A stretch of DNA of 64,000 bases, taken from positions 1 through 64,000 of the forward strand of contig JANSLP010000133.1 in assembly GCA_029298735.1 (NCBI GenBank), written 5' to 3'. This document shows positions 12,413 to 22,967 of this stretch, piece by piece; the first letter of the stretch is position 1; every line of letters begins with the position of its first letter. Source of the stretch: Ophiostoma sp. CBS 140.51 (lineage: Eukaryota > Ascomycota > Sordariomycetes > Ophiostomatales > Ophiostomataceae). A program made the position numbers and the translations under genes. The notes beneath the pieces were generated by a model that had not been told where the DNA came from, did not search any database, and saw nothing but the letters and a program-made list of their open reading frames with translations.

Positions 12413-13478
12413 GTTATAGACGACCGTTATGCCATTGGGAGCTGCTGGCAACTACGACGTATCGGGAAAATTTGCATCTCGACGAGGAGGGGCAGTCAAT
12501 TCCGTGATGGTGTGCTGGATGTGTTAGGTTCGTTGAGTGACATGCTTTGGCCGCCTTTGTTCCATGCATTGGGCAGGTACATATTTACATATGTCACATA
12601 CGCTTGCCAAGCCCCTTTGATTTTAAGGTTGCAAAGACAAGGCAAGAGCAAGAGTCAAACGCCATCCGTTGTAAATGGGTTTGCACCAGCCACGTTCTGC
12701 TCGGGACGCCTTCCATAAATGAACAATGGGCGGACCGATCGGCCTAGACAAAAGACGAAAAGACGAAAAAAATCGAGGGACTCTGAAGAAGAGAAAGGAA
12801 GCTCTCAGATGCTGGCAAGAGCCAGGCGAGTTTGGCCGCCAGACACTGTCCAAGTAGCCCACCCCCCACTTGGATACGAGAGTGACATAGTGGGAGGAAG
12901 TACGTCGTAAAAGAGAATGAGAAAGAGCAACCGGAATCCTGGACTGTTCGCGTTGCGGTCCTCTTTCCCTTCTTGCTCACGAAAGCTCACCGTCGTTGCG
13001 GGAAGGCGCCAACAAGGTAACTGTTCAGGGGTACCGTTGCCGTTATGTGCGAGTGCAAAATGCAAGGCGCAATGAAGTATCAAACTTGTTCCTTTTGCTA
13101 CTTCATACTTACATGGTGTGAGTGGTGTGAGCGGCCGGCCGAAGTGGAAGAAACAGCTCAAAGAGCTCGAGGGGCTCTTACAAAGGCCTAATGCCGCGCT
13201 GTGGTGCTGATTTGACATGCTTTCCAATTGATTACGACACGCCCAGATGGCGTGCGCTAAACATGAACCCGCAAGATGTGCTTCGTTCTTTCCCCTCCAG
13301 AACCAGAGTGGCCACCTCCACCCAACGCCTGTCGCAGTTGCCCGCTCGACCAGCTATCCTCGAAAATGCAAAGTGGAATGCGCGCGGGCGTACAGACAGG
13401 AGCAACCCGGCAAGTTAAGAGTAGGAGCTCCTCAAGGTAGGTGGCCATGTAGCGAAGATCGAGTGGCAGCTTTCGGGG

Positions 13479-13485
13479 TATATAA
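13479..13485 (+). promoter_or_regulatory. TATA box of the flavodoxin gene
   Basis: A TATATAA sequence lies 169 bases before the start codon at 13654. A C/T-rich stretch rich in TTCTTC runs between it and the ATG. The TATA box, pyrimidine run and CACA-type start context together suggest a strongly expressed, focused promoter. Confidence 0.5.
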
Positions 13486-13653
13486 CGCGCGCTTTCCCAC
13501 TACCTCTTTATCCGTCTCGATCTCCTGCTTCTTCTCTTTCTTCTTCGTCTTCCAGAACATCATCTCCACTTGTCTTCTCTTGTGAACGGCCTTCTTTTAC
13601 ACCAATAATCCCACATATACCCAACACTTCTCACTCATTCCATATCCTTCACA

Positions 13654-14453
13654 ATGGCCCCCAAGGTTGCTATCGTTTTCGTGAGTAGCTTTTCCCAGCA
13701 AGAAGCGCCAATGGCTCACCTGTGTGCCTCCAAAAGCTCCAGAATAAAAAAAAATAAATGCATCAGAAACTAACATGTATGCTCTCTATCTAGTACTCCC
13801 TCTATGGCCATATCCGCCAACTGGCGGAGGCTGAGAAGGCCGGCATTGAGAAGGCTGGCGGCACCGCCGACCTGTACCAGGTCGAGGAGACACTCCCGGA
13901 GGAGGTCCTAACCAAGATGCACGCCCCGCCCAAGCCCACGGATATCCCCGTCCTGTCCGACCCCTCCACCCTTCTCCAGTACGATGCCTTCCTGTTCGGC
14001 ATCCCCACCCGTTACGGCAACTTCCCCGCTCAGTGGAAGGTAAGCTTTTCTATCTAAGCTATTTTATAGCTATACGGCAACCTTTAGAGACAGCATTTAC
14101 TAACACACTTTCAGGTTTTCTGGGACAAGACTGGCGGCATCTGGGCCTCCGGTGGCTTCGCCGGCAAGTACGCCGGCTTGTTCGTCAGCAGTGGTACCCT
14201 CGGCGGCGGCCAGGAGTCTACTGCTCTGGCTTCCATCAGCACCCTGACCCACCACGGTATCATCTACGTGCCCCTTGGCTACTCCACCTCCTTCCCCCAG
14301 CTGGCTCGCCTGGATGAGGTCCACGGTGGCTCCCCCTGGGGTGCCGGCACCTTCGCCGCCGCCGACGGCAGCCGCCAGCCCACCGCTCTTGAGAAGGAGA
14401 TTGCCACCATCCAGGGCGAATCCTTCTTCAAGATCGTCTCCAAGTCGGCGTGA
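13654..14453 (+). CDS. WrbA/Ycp4-type flavodoxin NAD(P)H:quinone oxidoreductase
   Basis: Three exons (13654-13680, 13794-14039, 14115-14453) are separated by phase-0 introns of 113 and 75 nt and encode 203 residues to the first stop. The product starts MAPKVAIVFYSLYGH, the FMN-phosphate loop of flavodoxins. It carries the family signature PTRYGNFPAQWKVFWDKTGG (about residues 80-100), then the GGQEST and THHGI segments of the WrbA/Pst2/Alt a 7 group. These tetrameric FMN enzymes reduce quinones by two electrons and protect membranes from oxidative damage. The 203-residue length matches the short family form. The TGA stop (followed by CTG) is followed in frame by 82 sense codons ending in a CaaX box; see the separate entry. 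LYS12 converges from the other side. Confidence 0.93.
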
Positions 14454-14702
14454 CTGCAAGGCAGCGCCAATGGCGGGAAGCAGGCAGCCCCTGCGGGTCA
14501 GGCTAAGCAGGCCGCCACTGCACCATCCGCCGCGCAGAACGGAGGCTCATCTGCAGCCCCCGCTACTGCTGCCGGTGCTGGTGCCGGTTCCGGCGCCGCC
14601 GCGCCCAATTCGTCCGCGCCAGCTGCGTCTGGCCCTCAGCAAAAGACCAAGTCCTCCGAGGGCGGTCCTTGCGGACTGCCGGCGAAGTGTTCGATCCAGT
14701 AA
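14454..14702 (+). other. In-frame post-stop extension ending in a CaaX box (putative readthrough)
   Basis: After the TGA at 14451-14453 the same frame stays open for 82 codons to a TAA at 14700-14702. The predicted peptide is a flexible Ala/Gly/Ser/Gln/Pro linker with almost no bulky residues. It then has a short charged piece (KTKSSEGG), a Cys, and finally the terminus KCSIQ, which fits a farnesylation-type CaaX motif with a second Cys 18 nt earlier as a possible palmitoylation site. Yeast Ycp4, a member of the same flavodoxin family, is longer than its paralogue Pst2 through a C-terminal tail and is predicted to be lipid-modified. UGA followed by C is the leakiest stop context, and UGA-CUA is the known fungal readthrough signal; here it is UGA-CUG. 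A sequencing error or recent nonsense mutation would look the same. Confidence 0.6.
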
Positions 14703-15059
14703 AAAATATTGAAAACCCAGAAAAAAAGTTGATATACATAGTTACATAAAGATATACCACATAATAAAATTTGGAAAAAACTGAAAATAATCGCCTTGTC
14801 TTGAGTGTCGAATGTCGTCGCATCTGCATGTCGTAGCAAAGTAATAATCCCAAAGCAACAATGATTACACGTCGTGTAAGCGCGCAGTCAGCGCTAACGC
14901 CAGTTGAGTTCCATTTTACTTCAATATTACTTTTACTTTCATGACATAAATGCCCATAGATGCCGATTTCTATTTAACTTTTGTGTACATACAATGCATC
15001 AATTCCAGACATCGTCCCTTCCTTGATTTTTTTTAATTTTGCGTTACATCCTCCTTCGC

Positions 15060-16226
15060 TTACAGTCTTCTGAGGACGTCCTGGACAACCTCCTCCGTCT
15101 TCGCAGTGCCGCCCAGGTCGGGGCTCAGCAGCTTGCCCTCGGCCAGGTTGGCGTCGACGGCAGCGTAGATCTTGGCAGCGGCCTCCTCCTCGTTGAGGAA
15201 CTCCAGCATCAGCGCCGTGGAGCGCAGGGTGGCGATCGGGTTGGCAATGCCCTGGCCCTGGATGTCGGGCGCACTGCCGTGGCAGGGCTCACCAATGGCA
15301 AAGCTCTCACCGACGTTGGCGCTGGGGACAAGACCCAGAGAGCCGACCAGAGCAGCAGCACCGTCGGACAGAATGTCACCGTACAGGTTGGGGGCCACAA
15401 TTACGTCGTAGTACTCGGGCTGGCGGAACAGCTTGTAGACCATGGAGTCGACAATCTGCTCCTCGACCTTGACGCTGCTGAACTGCTGGGCAGCCAGGGC
15501 AGCGCGCGCTGTCGAGCGGAACAGGCCGTCGGTCTGCGATAGGACGTTGGACTTGTGGGTGATGGTCACCATGGGCTGGGCATGGATGCTGGTCGACAGA
15601 CCGCCGTTGGCAAGCTCGGCCTCGCGGATCTTCTGGCGGCGCAGCGCAATCTCGCCGGCCATCGTGGAAATGCGGTGCGACGCAAACTCGGAGATGCGCT
15701 TGATGGCCTCGGCCACCTTGCCACCGCGGCCCGTCGTGTCCTCGAAGCTGCGCTCCTCCTTAACATACAGGTCCTCCGTGTTCTCGCGCACAATGACCAT
15801 GTCCACGGGCTTGACGCCCTTCTCGCCTGCTGCTGTCTTCACGGGCCGCACGTTGGCGTACAGGTCAAGCTTCTTGCGCAGGGCAACAATGGGCGACGAG
15901 TAGCCCTTGACGGCTGTCGTCGGCGAGGACACGGCACCGAAAAGCGCACCATCGCACTCTTTCTTGAGCGTCTCGACCGTGGCGTCGGGAAGGGCGGCGC
16001 CCGTCTTCTCGAAAGTCTCGAAGCCGGCCAGCAGGTCGACAAACGAGAACTTGAGGCCCAGGCTGGAGGGCAGGGCCTCGAGGATGCGGCGGCCGGCCGG
16101 GATGACTTCTCTGCCGATGCCGTCACCGGGGATGAGGCCTAGGGAAAAGTGTGGTTAGACAGCCGGAAATGTAGCTCCAAGTGCACATAGAGACTCACCG
16201 ATTCTCAGGGTACGTCTGGCTGCCAT
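15060..16226 (-). CDS. LYS12: Homoisocitrate dehydrogenase (lysine biosynthesis)
   Basis: Two exons on the minus strand (16226-16199, then 16138-15060; 60-nt intron with GTGAGT donor and TAG acceptor) encode 368 residues, close to the 371 of yeast Lys12. The protein opens with the NAD-binding IPGDGIGREV motif right after the splice. It has VRENTEDLY in the middle and closes with the decarboxylating-dehydrogenase signature (NLYGDILSDGAA, then PSANVG). VRENTEDLY fits homoisocitrate or isocitrate enzymes rather than 3-isopropylmalate dehydrogenase. The enzyme oxidatively decarboxylates homoisocitrate to 2-oxoadipate in the fungal alpha-aminoadipate pathway. A perfect Gcn4/Cpc1 box sits just before the start, as expected for an amino-acid gene under cross-pathway control. 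It converges on the flavodoxin gene. Confidence 0.92.
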
Positions 16227-18256
16227 GGCTGCGGTTCAATGACTCAAAATCGTGGATTGAGTTTGGTTCGTGATGTTCTGGTGACGATTTGGGTGGCGGC
16301 TGTTTTCGGCCCCTCTAGATAAATTTTTACAGCGTGCTGTGCTCCCTCTGTAGGGCAGGACGGAAGGGACTTGTGAAAATGGTACAATTGCTGCCAATGG
16401 CGGGGTACCGACAGCTTTGCGCGATCCATTTTCGCCGCCGACTATCGGAACCACGCTACGACGTATTTACGCTGGAGACCGGCAGGGAAAGAACGACTGT
16501 TCTCAAAGCCGTCTGAGGCGTGCGTTTACCGCAGAGTGGGGCAACGATTCGCGATTCTGGAAGAAGGAAAGCGCGGCAGCCACTGTTGGTCCATGCGGTT
16601 GCTCCCTTTTGGCTCTTCTGTTTTTTCTATTATTACCCCCTATTTCTCATATTAAATACGGGGTAAGATTAGCGCACTTTACCACTTCCCATCTAGCAGA
16701 CGACCCCTCTACGACATGCGGTGAGAGCTTGAAAGCTCGAGAAATGCGTCTTCTTCTGTTCCATGTGTCCTCCGTATCTGAAAAGACGCGTCGTTTGTTC
16801 TTTCCGGCTCAAGTCTTATCGTCGAGTCGCCCGGGGTACTGGGAACGGTCTGTCAGATCGCCCAAACGGTTGAAACGGTTGGCTGGGATTGCAACACGCC
16901 TCTGTGGCTCTTTCCCACATCTCCCATGGAAAGGGGAAGGGGCACTCCTGCCTGTCGTGGGTTGCGTCAGGGGTTTAATTGGCGAGGGAAGTCGTGTTCC
17001 TGGTGGACTCCGCCGCATAAACTGCCAAATCGCTGCACGGTGGACCACGACATGCGAAACGCTGCGTGCGTCAGTCGTCAGAAGCTCCCTCGACAAGCAG
17101 TCCCGTACGGAGCACAAGCTTCCATTTGTTCCTTTTTTGTTCTATTCATTCCGTCCCAGAACCCCGTCAACAAGGAGACAAGCTCCTGGGCCCTGTTTCT
17201 GACAAGCCGGCATCGCCGCCCTTTGCTCCTTCCGTTTCGTAGTTTGATCTTCTTGCCTTTTTTGTTTCCCGTTTCCCACGGTCGTGGTTGCCTCTTCGGG
17301 CATGTATGCTGCACCGTCTGGCGAATCGTGCTCGTGATGTCGAAGCTCGCCCGCTCTCCCATCAAAACCCTCACAGACTATTGTAATACCGCGTCGATAC
17401 GGGCAACGCTCCAGAAAACGGTGTGCTGCAGCTCCCCTGAAACAAGACGATTCTGGCCTGGTCTGGTCTGGCCCCGAGGCCCCAATAATTTTAAAAATTG
17501 GGGTGCCACACAATAATTGGCAAAGACACGCCTCGTTGGCCTGAGAAAAGGTCCCACTCCAACGCCATTTCGCTCTGGCATTCCCTTCGATTTGCTGCTT
17601 GTCAGACTACATTCTCCAGCCACAGAGACGCAGAGACCAGCCAAAAGAAATCAAAATAAGACGGAGTTGGGTCATACAGGCCAGGTTCGCGAGAGAAAAC
17701 AGACAACGGTTGGTGCGAATTGAAAGCTGCCTCCCGTGGCCTCATCTCACAGGTTCGGCATCGTGCCTTCCTTCTTTGACTTCACTTTCTCTCTTTGTCT
17801 TCCTTCCCTTTCTGTTTATACCCACCACCTATATTTCCCTACTCTCCTTTTGCCAGCAATTTGCCCTCTCTCTCTCAATCTCTCCTGACGCAGCAAGCCT
17901 ACCTATTCTGCATCTTCCGACCAGCCAAGCTACTGCAGCTCACACGCAGATTTCTCCTTTTTCTTCAAGGACAAAGCCGAGGCGCAATCGACCCATTCCC
18001 CGAATCGACCGACAACCTGCACCTGTCTGCGAGTACGTCTACGATCGCACCTTCCGGCCTGTACGTCGTACTCTAGCATTGTTTCGACAGTCGCGACTTC
18101 CTGCCTTGACGACTTCGAGCACAGTTTCAACAAGCTCCTTCCTCCTCGAGCCATATACGCTGCTGCCTTGCGCCGTGGGCGCCTGCCGCCATATTTGGAC
18201 CGTCTTGGGCGTTCTTTCCTTCACAACACACAATACCATACCACAACACCGCCACC
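16227..18256. other. Intergenic region between LYS12 and the acidic-tail protein gene
   Basis: About 2 kb shared by two divergently transcribed genes. No gene is recognised. One plus-strand frame stays open for 262 codons (16417-17202) without resembling a known protein. From about 17,750 to 18,250 the plus strand is pyrimidine-rich and ends in a CCACC-ATG context, so this is probably the leader of the downstream gene. Confidence 0.55.
16240..16246. promoter_or_regulatory. TGACTCA box (Gcn4/Cpc1 site) of LYS12
   Basis: A perfect palindromic TGACTCA lies 14 bases upstream of the LYS12 start codon. It is the known binding sequence of Gcn4/Cpc1-type bZIP factors, which induce amino-acid biosynthesis genes on starvation. 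It is unusually close to the ATG, so transcription may start near or at the start codon. Confidence 0.6.
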
Positions 18257-20750
18257 ATGAGCCAGGTCAAAAACCTTCGTGCTATGTTTGAGCAAAAGGG
18301 GGACTCAAGCCCCCCTGACCGCGGCCGGCAAGGCTTGCCTTCTACGCGTATGTTTTTCTTTCTCACACCCGATATGGTACGTCAATCGCATGCTAACCTA
18401 TTTGTTCACAGCCGCCGACTCCCCTCGACCGCTCTCACGCGTGCGGACGAGCTTCGTTACCGTCGAAAAGGACGGCCGTGTTGGCCTCCAGCGCGACACG
18501 AGCAGTGACTCGATCCCGACACTATCAAGGACTTTGTCTGCGGGGACCGAGTCTGATGTTGCCGTGCCAGGTGTGCCCCTGTCACCCGCCAGGAGCCGGT
18601 CACCGGTTAAGTTGGAGGATTCCAAGCCGGCACCCATTGCCCAGACTCCTAAGCGGATACCGGCTCCGATCCCAGAAGAGTCAACGCCAGTGACGCCGAC
18701 AAAGGCAACACTGCCGACGTCTCCGGAAGAGCCGGCACAGGAGGCCGCTGCCACGCCGAAACCCCAGCCGCCAGCGGAGGTCAAGATTTCTGCACCGACT
18801 CCCGTGCGCACCGACAAAGACAAAGCCCCCAAATCACCCAGCAAGTCGCCGAGCAAGTCACCAAGCAAGAACTTGGATACGAAGGAAACCCAGCAGAGGG
18901 ACAAGTCGCCAGCCCCGTCTCCCAGAAAGCTGTTTGCCGCCAAGCTGACCGACAACGAGCCTACATCGAGTACGCCCAAGAAGCCATTGGAGGCAACTGC
19001 TCCTGCGCCTGCTCTCGCAGCTGCCCCTGCAGCCAATGGAGTAAAAAAGGCTGCCGAGGCACCCAAAAAGGCTCCCGCGGCGGCCCGGCCCAACGGCGCC
19101 ACCAACGGAGCGTCCAAGGATGCGTCTTCATCCCGGACCACTTCATCTATCCCAATGCGCCCCAAGGCAACCAGCAAGGAGCCGCACAAGCCAATCGCAG
19201 CCAGCGCCGGCAAGAGCGCTCCGAAGGCCATTTCGACGGTCAGAGCCAACACGAAGCCCTCGGCCAAGTCCCCCGGTCTTGCTGTGAAGACGCCTACAGT
19301 CAAGACACCCAAGACACCGACCAGCCCAGCCAAGCCGACGACGACCAAGGCTTCGACAACGACGACATCTAAGCTCCCCAGCAAGAAGCCATCGTCTGCA
19401 CCGATCACGGCCTCAGCTCCTAAGCTGACAGCCAACAGATTATCGACCTCGACCACCGGCAAGAAGCCCGCAGCAGTCCAAACGTTCCCGTCCAACGGCA
19501 TCGGCTTTGTCAAGCCCAAGGTCAAGTCGCCCACGCGGCCCGTGCAGCTGCCATCCAGTCTGACTACCCACACGGCATCGTCCGCTACCAAGGCGGGTGT
19601 CCCACGGCAGTCGCTTTCGCGGCAGTCGGGCAACTTCCTGTCGCTGAACCAACCGGCAGGCGCAGGATCAGCGCGCTCGCCCAGCCGGACCAGTGTTTCC
19701 ACTTCCGGTGGTACCTCTTCTGCACCCAGAACCCTCCGGCGGCAAAGCTCGAACGTCAGCCGGCCGCGGCCCAGCATCGGCCCCCCGCCCAAGCAGACAG
19801 CTCGTGACCACCCCGTCACGAAGAAGGAGAAAGAGGTCGACGAGGGTTTCCTAGCGCGTATGATGCGTCCCACGCAGGCCTCGGCCCTCAAGACGGCCGA
19901 CAAGGCTCAGCTGTCGCCGCCGCGGAAACAGCCCGTGGCGGCGCATGTGGCAGAAGTTCCGACAAAGACGACAACTGCGAGAAAGAGCTCTGCACCTCGT
20001 GAGAGCCTGGCTGCTGCTGCACCGGTCGCAAAGAAGACAATTTCTTCTGCTGATGCTGCTGCTCCCAAGCCACAGCCACCGACGATACCGAACCCCCCGC
20101 CGGCATGCATTACGCGGAATCCCGACTTCCCGTCCCCGACTGCCGAGGAGAAGGCGGCGTATCATGCACAGGTTGCCAAGGCTGCGAAGGCGGCTGAGCC
20201 GACTCCTGAAGTGGCTGCCCCTGCTAAGGAAGAGGAGCTTGTTGTCGAAGAGGCCCAGGTCGAGGAGGCTGCTGACGACGTGGCCAACGAAGAGATTGTT
20301 GAGGAGTCGGTCGAGGAGACTGTCGAGGAGCCCGTTGAGGAGCCCGTTGAGGAAACCGTCGAGGAGGCTGTTGTTGAGGAAGAGGCTGTTGAGGAGGAGG
20401 CTTCTGAGGAGGAGGCTGCTGAGGAGGAGACCTCTGAGGAAGCTGTTGAAGAAGAACTCGTTGAAGTGGCGCTTGAAGAAGAAGAGGTGCCTGTTATTGT
20501 TGAGACTCCGGCCGAGGAGGATGAGGAAGAGGAGGAAAAGGAGGCGAGCCACATCGAGTCTGTGGAGGGTGAGGCTGAGGAGCCTGTTGAGGAGCCTATT
20601 GAGGAGCCTGCGTCAAAGACGGCTGCCGAAACAGCATCCGAGAAGGAGGATGAGAAGGAGGAGGAGGAGGAGAAGGAGGCAAGTGCCGTCGAGAAGGAGC
20701 AGGAAACGTCGCATATCGAGGCTGCTGAGGAGAGCGAGGAGGAATTATAA
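18257..20750 (+). CDS. Large disordered Ser/Pro/Lys-rich protein with acidic C-terminal tail
   Basis: Two exons (18257-18347, 18412-20750; 64-nt intron with GTATGT donor, GCTAAC branch site and CAG acceptor) encode 809 residues. The start sits in a strong CCACC-ATG context and opens a short helix, VKNLRAMFEQK, followed by a basic segment (about 31-50). The rest is low complexity. Residues about 75-635 are rich in Pro, Ser, Thr, Ala and Lys with several SPSKSPSK-like repeats. Residues about 636-809 form a Glu/Val-rich tail of repeating VEEPVEE- and EEEE-type blocks, likely a charged helix or coiled coil. No catalytic domain is visible. The composition resembles cytoskeleton- or cortex-associated scaffold proteins, but I cannot name the family. 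It converges on the rhodopsin-domain gene 365 bases away. Confidence 0.8.
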
Positions 20751-21115
20751 GCCACCTGCTGAGGACAGCGACACGTCTGCTGTAGAGGTCAGTGTCGCCG
20801 ACAGCGATATACCCGAGGCGGGCATTGGGCAGCACGAAACCAAAGCATTATTTATCATCCAACCATCTACATCTACGAGTTATCCCTTTTTTGTTTTACA
20901 TCGGCGCTCTATATATCTCCTGGGAATTTGATTCTCTGTTTTTGTTTTTGTTTTTCAATATATTGTATTTAATTTCAATTTCGTTTTTGACTTACAATAT
21001 ACCAATTTACATATACAAACACACATATTTACAGATGCAAAAATCTTGACAAAGGAAACTGTATACAAAACAATCTTACAACATATGTACCGTACTCTCA
21101 GTCTTGTGGTTTAAA
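20751..21115. other. Short convergent 3' intergenic region
   Basis: This 365-base gap holds the 3' ends of two converging genes. It is AT-rich, with several T runs and AATATA-type sequences suited to polyadenylation on both strands. No gene is seen. Confidence 0.6.
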
Positions 21116-22705
21116 TTAGATAGCCATACCAAGCTCCGGCATGGGAGTGTCTGCGCTCGCTTTGCGCACTCGAATGTAGCCGTCAGCGTCGGCTTGGAAG
21201 TCATACACACTGTAGTAGGTGCCTGGTCTGGCTGGCTCAACAACTTCAACAACGGTCTGCGTATCGTCTTCTTGGCCGCGTTGGAGTGTCGGCAGAGGCT
21301 TGTTAAGGTCGAGTGGCGGTCTTTGGATCTCGGAATCGGTACTGTCTTTGGTTCGAAACAGGATCGATCTCAGGGACGAGAGGGAAAGTGGGCTGACAGA
21401 CGCTTCTGCTACTCGTTTTTCGGACCGGGACTGCCGCTGCATGTGTCCTCTAGAGAGACGAGAATGAGCTGCGGTGTACCGATCGGGGAGGAAGCGGCAA
21501 AAAAACGGCTTGAGTGCAGGCACGGAAGCCACGATCTGGATGGTCAGTATGTGAATGCATTGACTTGCAGTGAAAGGGTGGGCATACAATGGCAATGTCG
21601 AGCTCGAGAGCACTGGCCATCAGGGCTGGTGCAGAGTTCCATGTAACATCACCGTCGGTACTTGTCATGGTCTGCCACGTGAACACGGTCCGTGCCGTTC
21701 CGGCTGCTACGACCAACATGCCGCCCACAAAGAGGCTGGTAACAACAGCAGGAGGGAGACAAAAGTTGAAGCGTTTGCGTTTGAGTGTCGGACCGGCAAT
21801 GACAACGCGTGTTCCTCTAACTAAAGAGGCCGATGATGCAGATGATGAGAGCGTCGACGACTCGGACCGGTTCTTGCTTCGGTTATGGCCCCTAGACCAG
21901 GGCGTATCGGGTTGCTTGGCGGCATCGCTTGCTGACTTGGCGACGGCCTTGGCTTGGTCGACGGCTGACCAGTATTGAATGGGGAAGACGATAGCAATGA
22001 CAAGATCGGCAACGGTATTGATGGTTCCAGCTGCCAACAAATGGCTGGCCTGGTTGATGCACTGGCGCTGGGCGGACAGAGTCCAATAGGCCGAGACGGG
22101 ACGGCACTGGAAGATATCAACAAGGAGAAAGATGGTGGCGCTGGCCAGTACGATTGCGGCCAGGCACAAGGCCATACGACGAGCGGCATGTTGACCGCTG
22201 GCATGGGTGATGCGGATGAAAAGGGCCAGCATCGACAATTTAGTCAAGTTTGTGGCGCCGTCGAATAGGACCTGCATCGCGAGGCTGTACAAGTTAGCGG
22301 AGTCTGGTAATTAGTCCAATGTTCACTTTTACATACGTCAACTTTAGCCCTGGAATGAATGAGCTGGGCAAGACACCCCACACATGTTGGCCCCATTGCA
22401 GTGTCTGTTCACCTGCAATACCGGCAGCGGAGAATGCCGTTGCGATTGTCTAAGAAGTCAGCAGTGGGTCTTTGAATAGAAGACCGATTAAATATACGTA
22501 CAAACGCCATGAGAATAAGCACATCGTCCGAGCCAAATCCATGGGTGATGCGGCACCGCGTGTAGATGCGGACACCAACGAGCAGTGTAGTGATACTGAG
22601 CAGGATAGAGAGCAGGATGAGGACCGCCGGTCCGCGAGTCGCCGTATCGGCTACGGCCAGGTGGAGCGACGGCCATGACAGCAGCTGTGCAGGTGGACGT
22701 TGCAT
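21116..22705 (-). CDS. Fungal rhodopsin-domain 7-TM integral membrane protein
   Basis: Four minus-strand exons (22705-22502, 22449-22337, 22284-21588, 21535-21116) with introns of 52 nt each encode 477 residues; phases 0, 2 and 0 close cleanly. About seven hydrophobic segments can be followed: one near residues 20-45, one spanning the first splice site (DDVLILMAF-TIATAF), one around TKLSMLALFIRIT, and then four more ending in ALELDIAIIVASVPALKPFF. The order, the FGSDDVLI motif and an extended loop of about 50 residues before the sixth helix match the fungal rhodopsin-like domain (PF20684), found in large expanded families that include Pth11-like receptors. There is no N-terminal CFEM domain. 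The C-terminal 110 or so residues are a polar cytoplasmic tail. Ligand and role are unknown. Confidence 0.85.
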
Positions 22706-22940
22706 ATTGATTAATGGAGGGTAAGGTGAGAAGAAAAAAGTGATGATCAGAAAGTGAGCAACGAGGTCGAAGTCGACCAAACTCCTTTTCCTTGCGGACG
22801 AACAGAACCGGAAGAAAACAATCAGATAAAGACGAGATGGGGACCAACATAAATAACAAATTCAGTCTCTGTTTATAAGGGCTGTCCGGATAGGATCGAA
22901 GGGCAACTGCCGTCCATTTTCAAGTAATAAAGGGGTAGCC

Positions 22941-22967
22941 CTGCCTCGCCTGCCTCACCTGCCTCAG
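22941..22967. repeat. CTGCCTCRC 9-bp tandem repeat, three units
   Basis: Three adjacent 9-bp units, CTGCCTCGC, CTGCCTCAC and CTGCCTCAG, lie upstream of the rhodopsin-domain gene. Confidence 0.8.

Larger units (their letters stand above)
10494..13653. other. 3.2-kb gene-free interval with short tandem repeats
   Basis: No recognisable gene lies between the MFS gene and the flavodoxin gene. Open frames on both strands are up to about 190 codons but resemble nothing known and have no intron signals that extend them. Short tandem repeats occur at 12193-12213 and 12377-12412. The last 150 bases are pyrimidine-rich and carry a TATA box at 13479. Confidence 0.6.

Noticed and set aside
14454..14702. 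Short intron removing the TGA as an alternative to readthrough
   Set aside because: The only nearby GT...AG pairs would give introns under 30 nt with no branch site, so ordinary splicing is unlikely; kept as a test in the finding.
15039..16142. Plus-strand open frames across LYS12
   Set aside because: They are antisense shadows of an unambiguous LYS12 gene with a conserved splice.
18398..19903. 501-codon open frame on the minus strand
   Set aside because: It lies fully antisense to the Ser/Pro/Lys-rich protein gene and follows its codon pattern; its composition (Gly/Val/Leu-rich, no motif) is what the reverse of such codons gives.
19851..20552. 233-codon Leu/Ser-rich minus-strand frame
   Set aside because: It is the antisense image of the Glu-repeat tail (GAG/GAA read as CTC/TTC).
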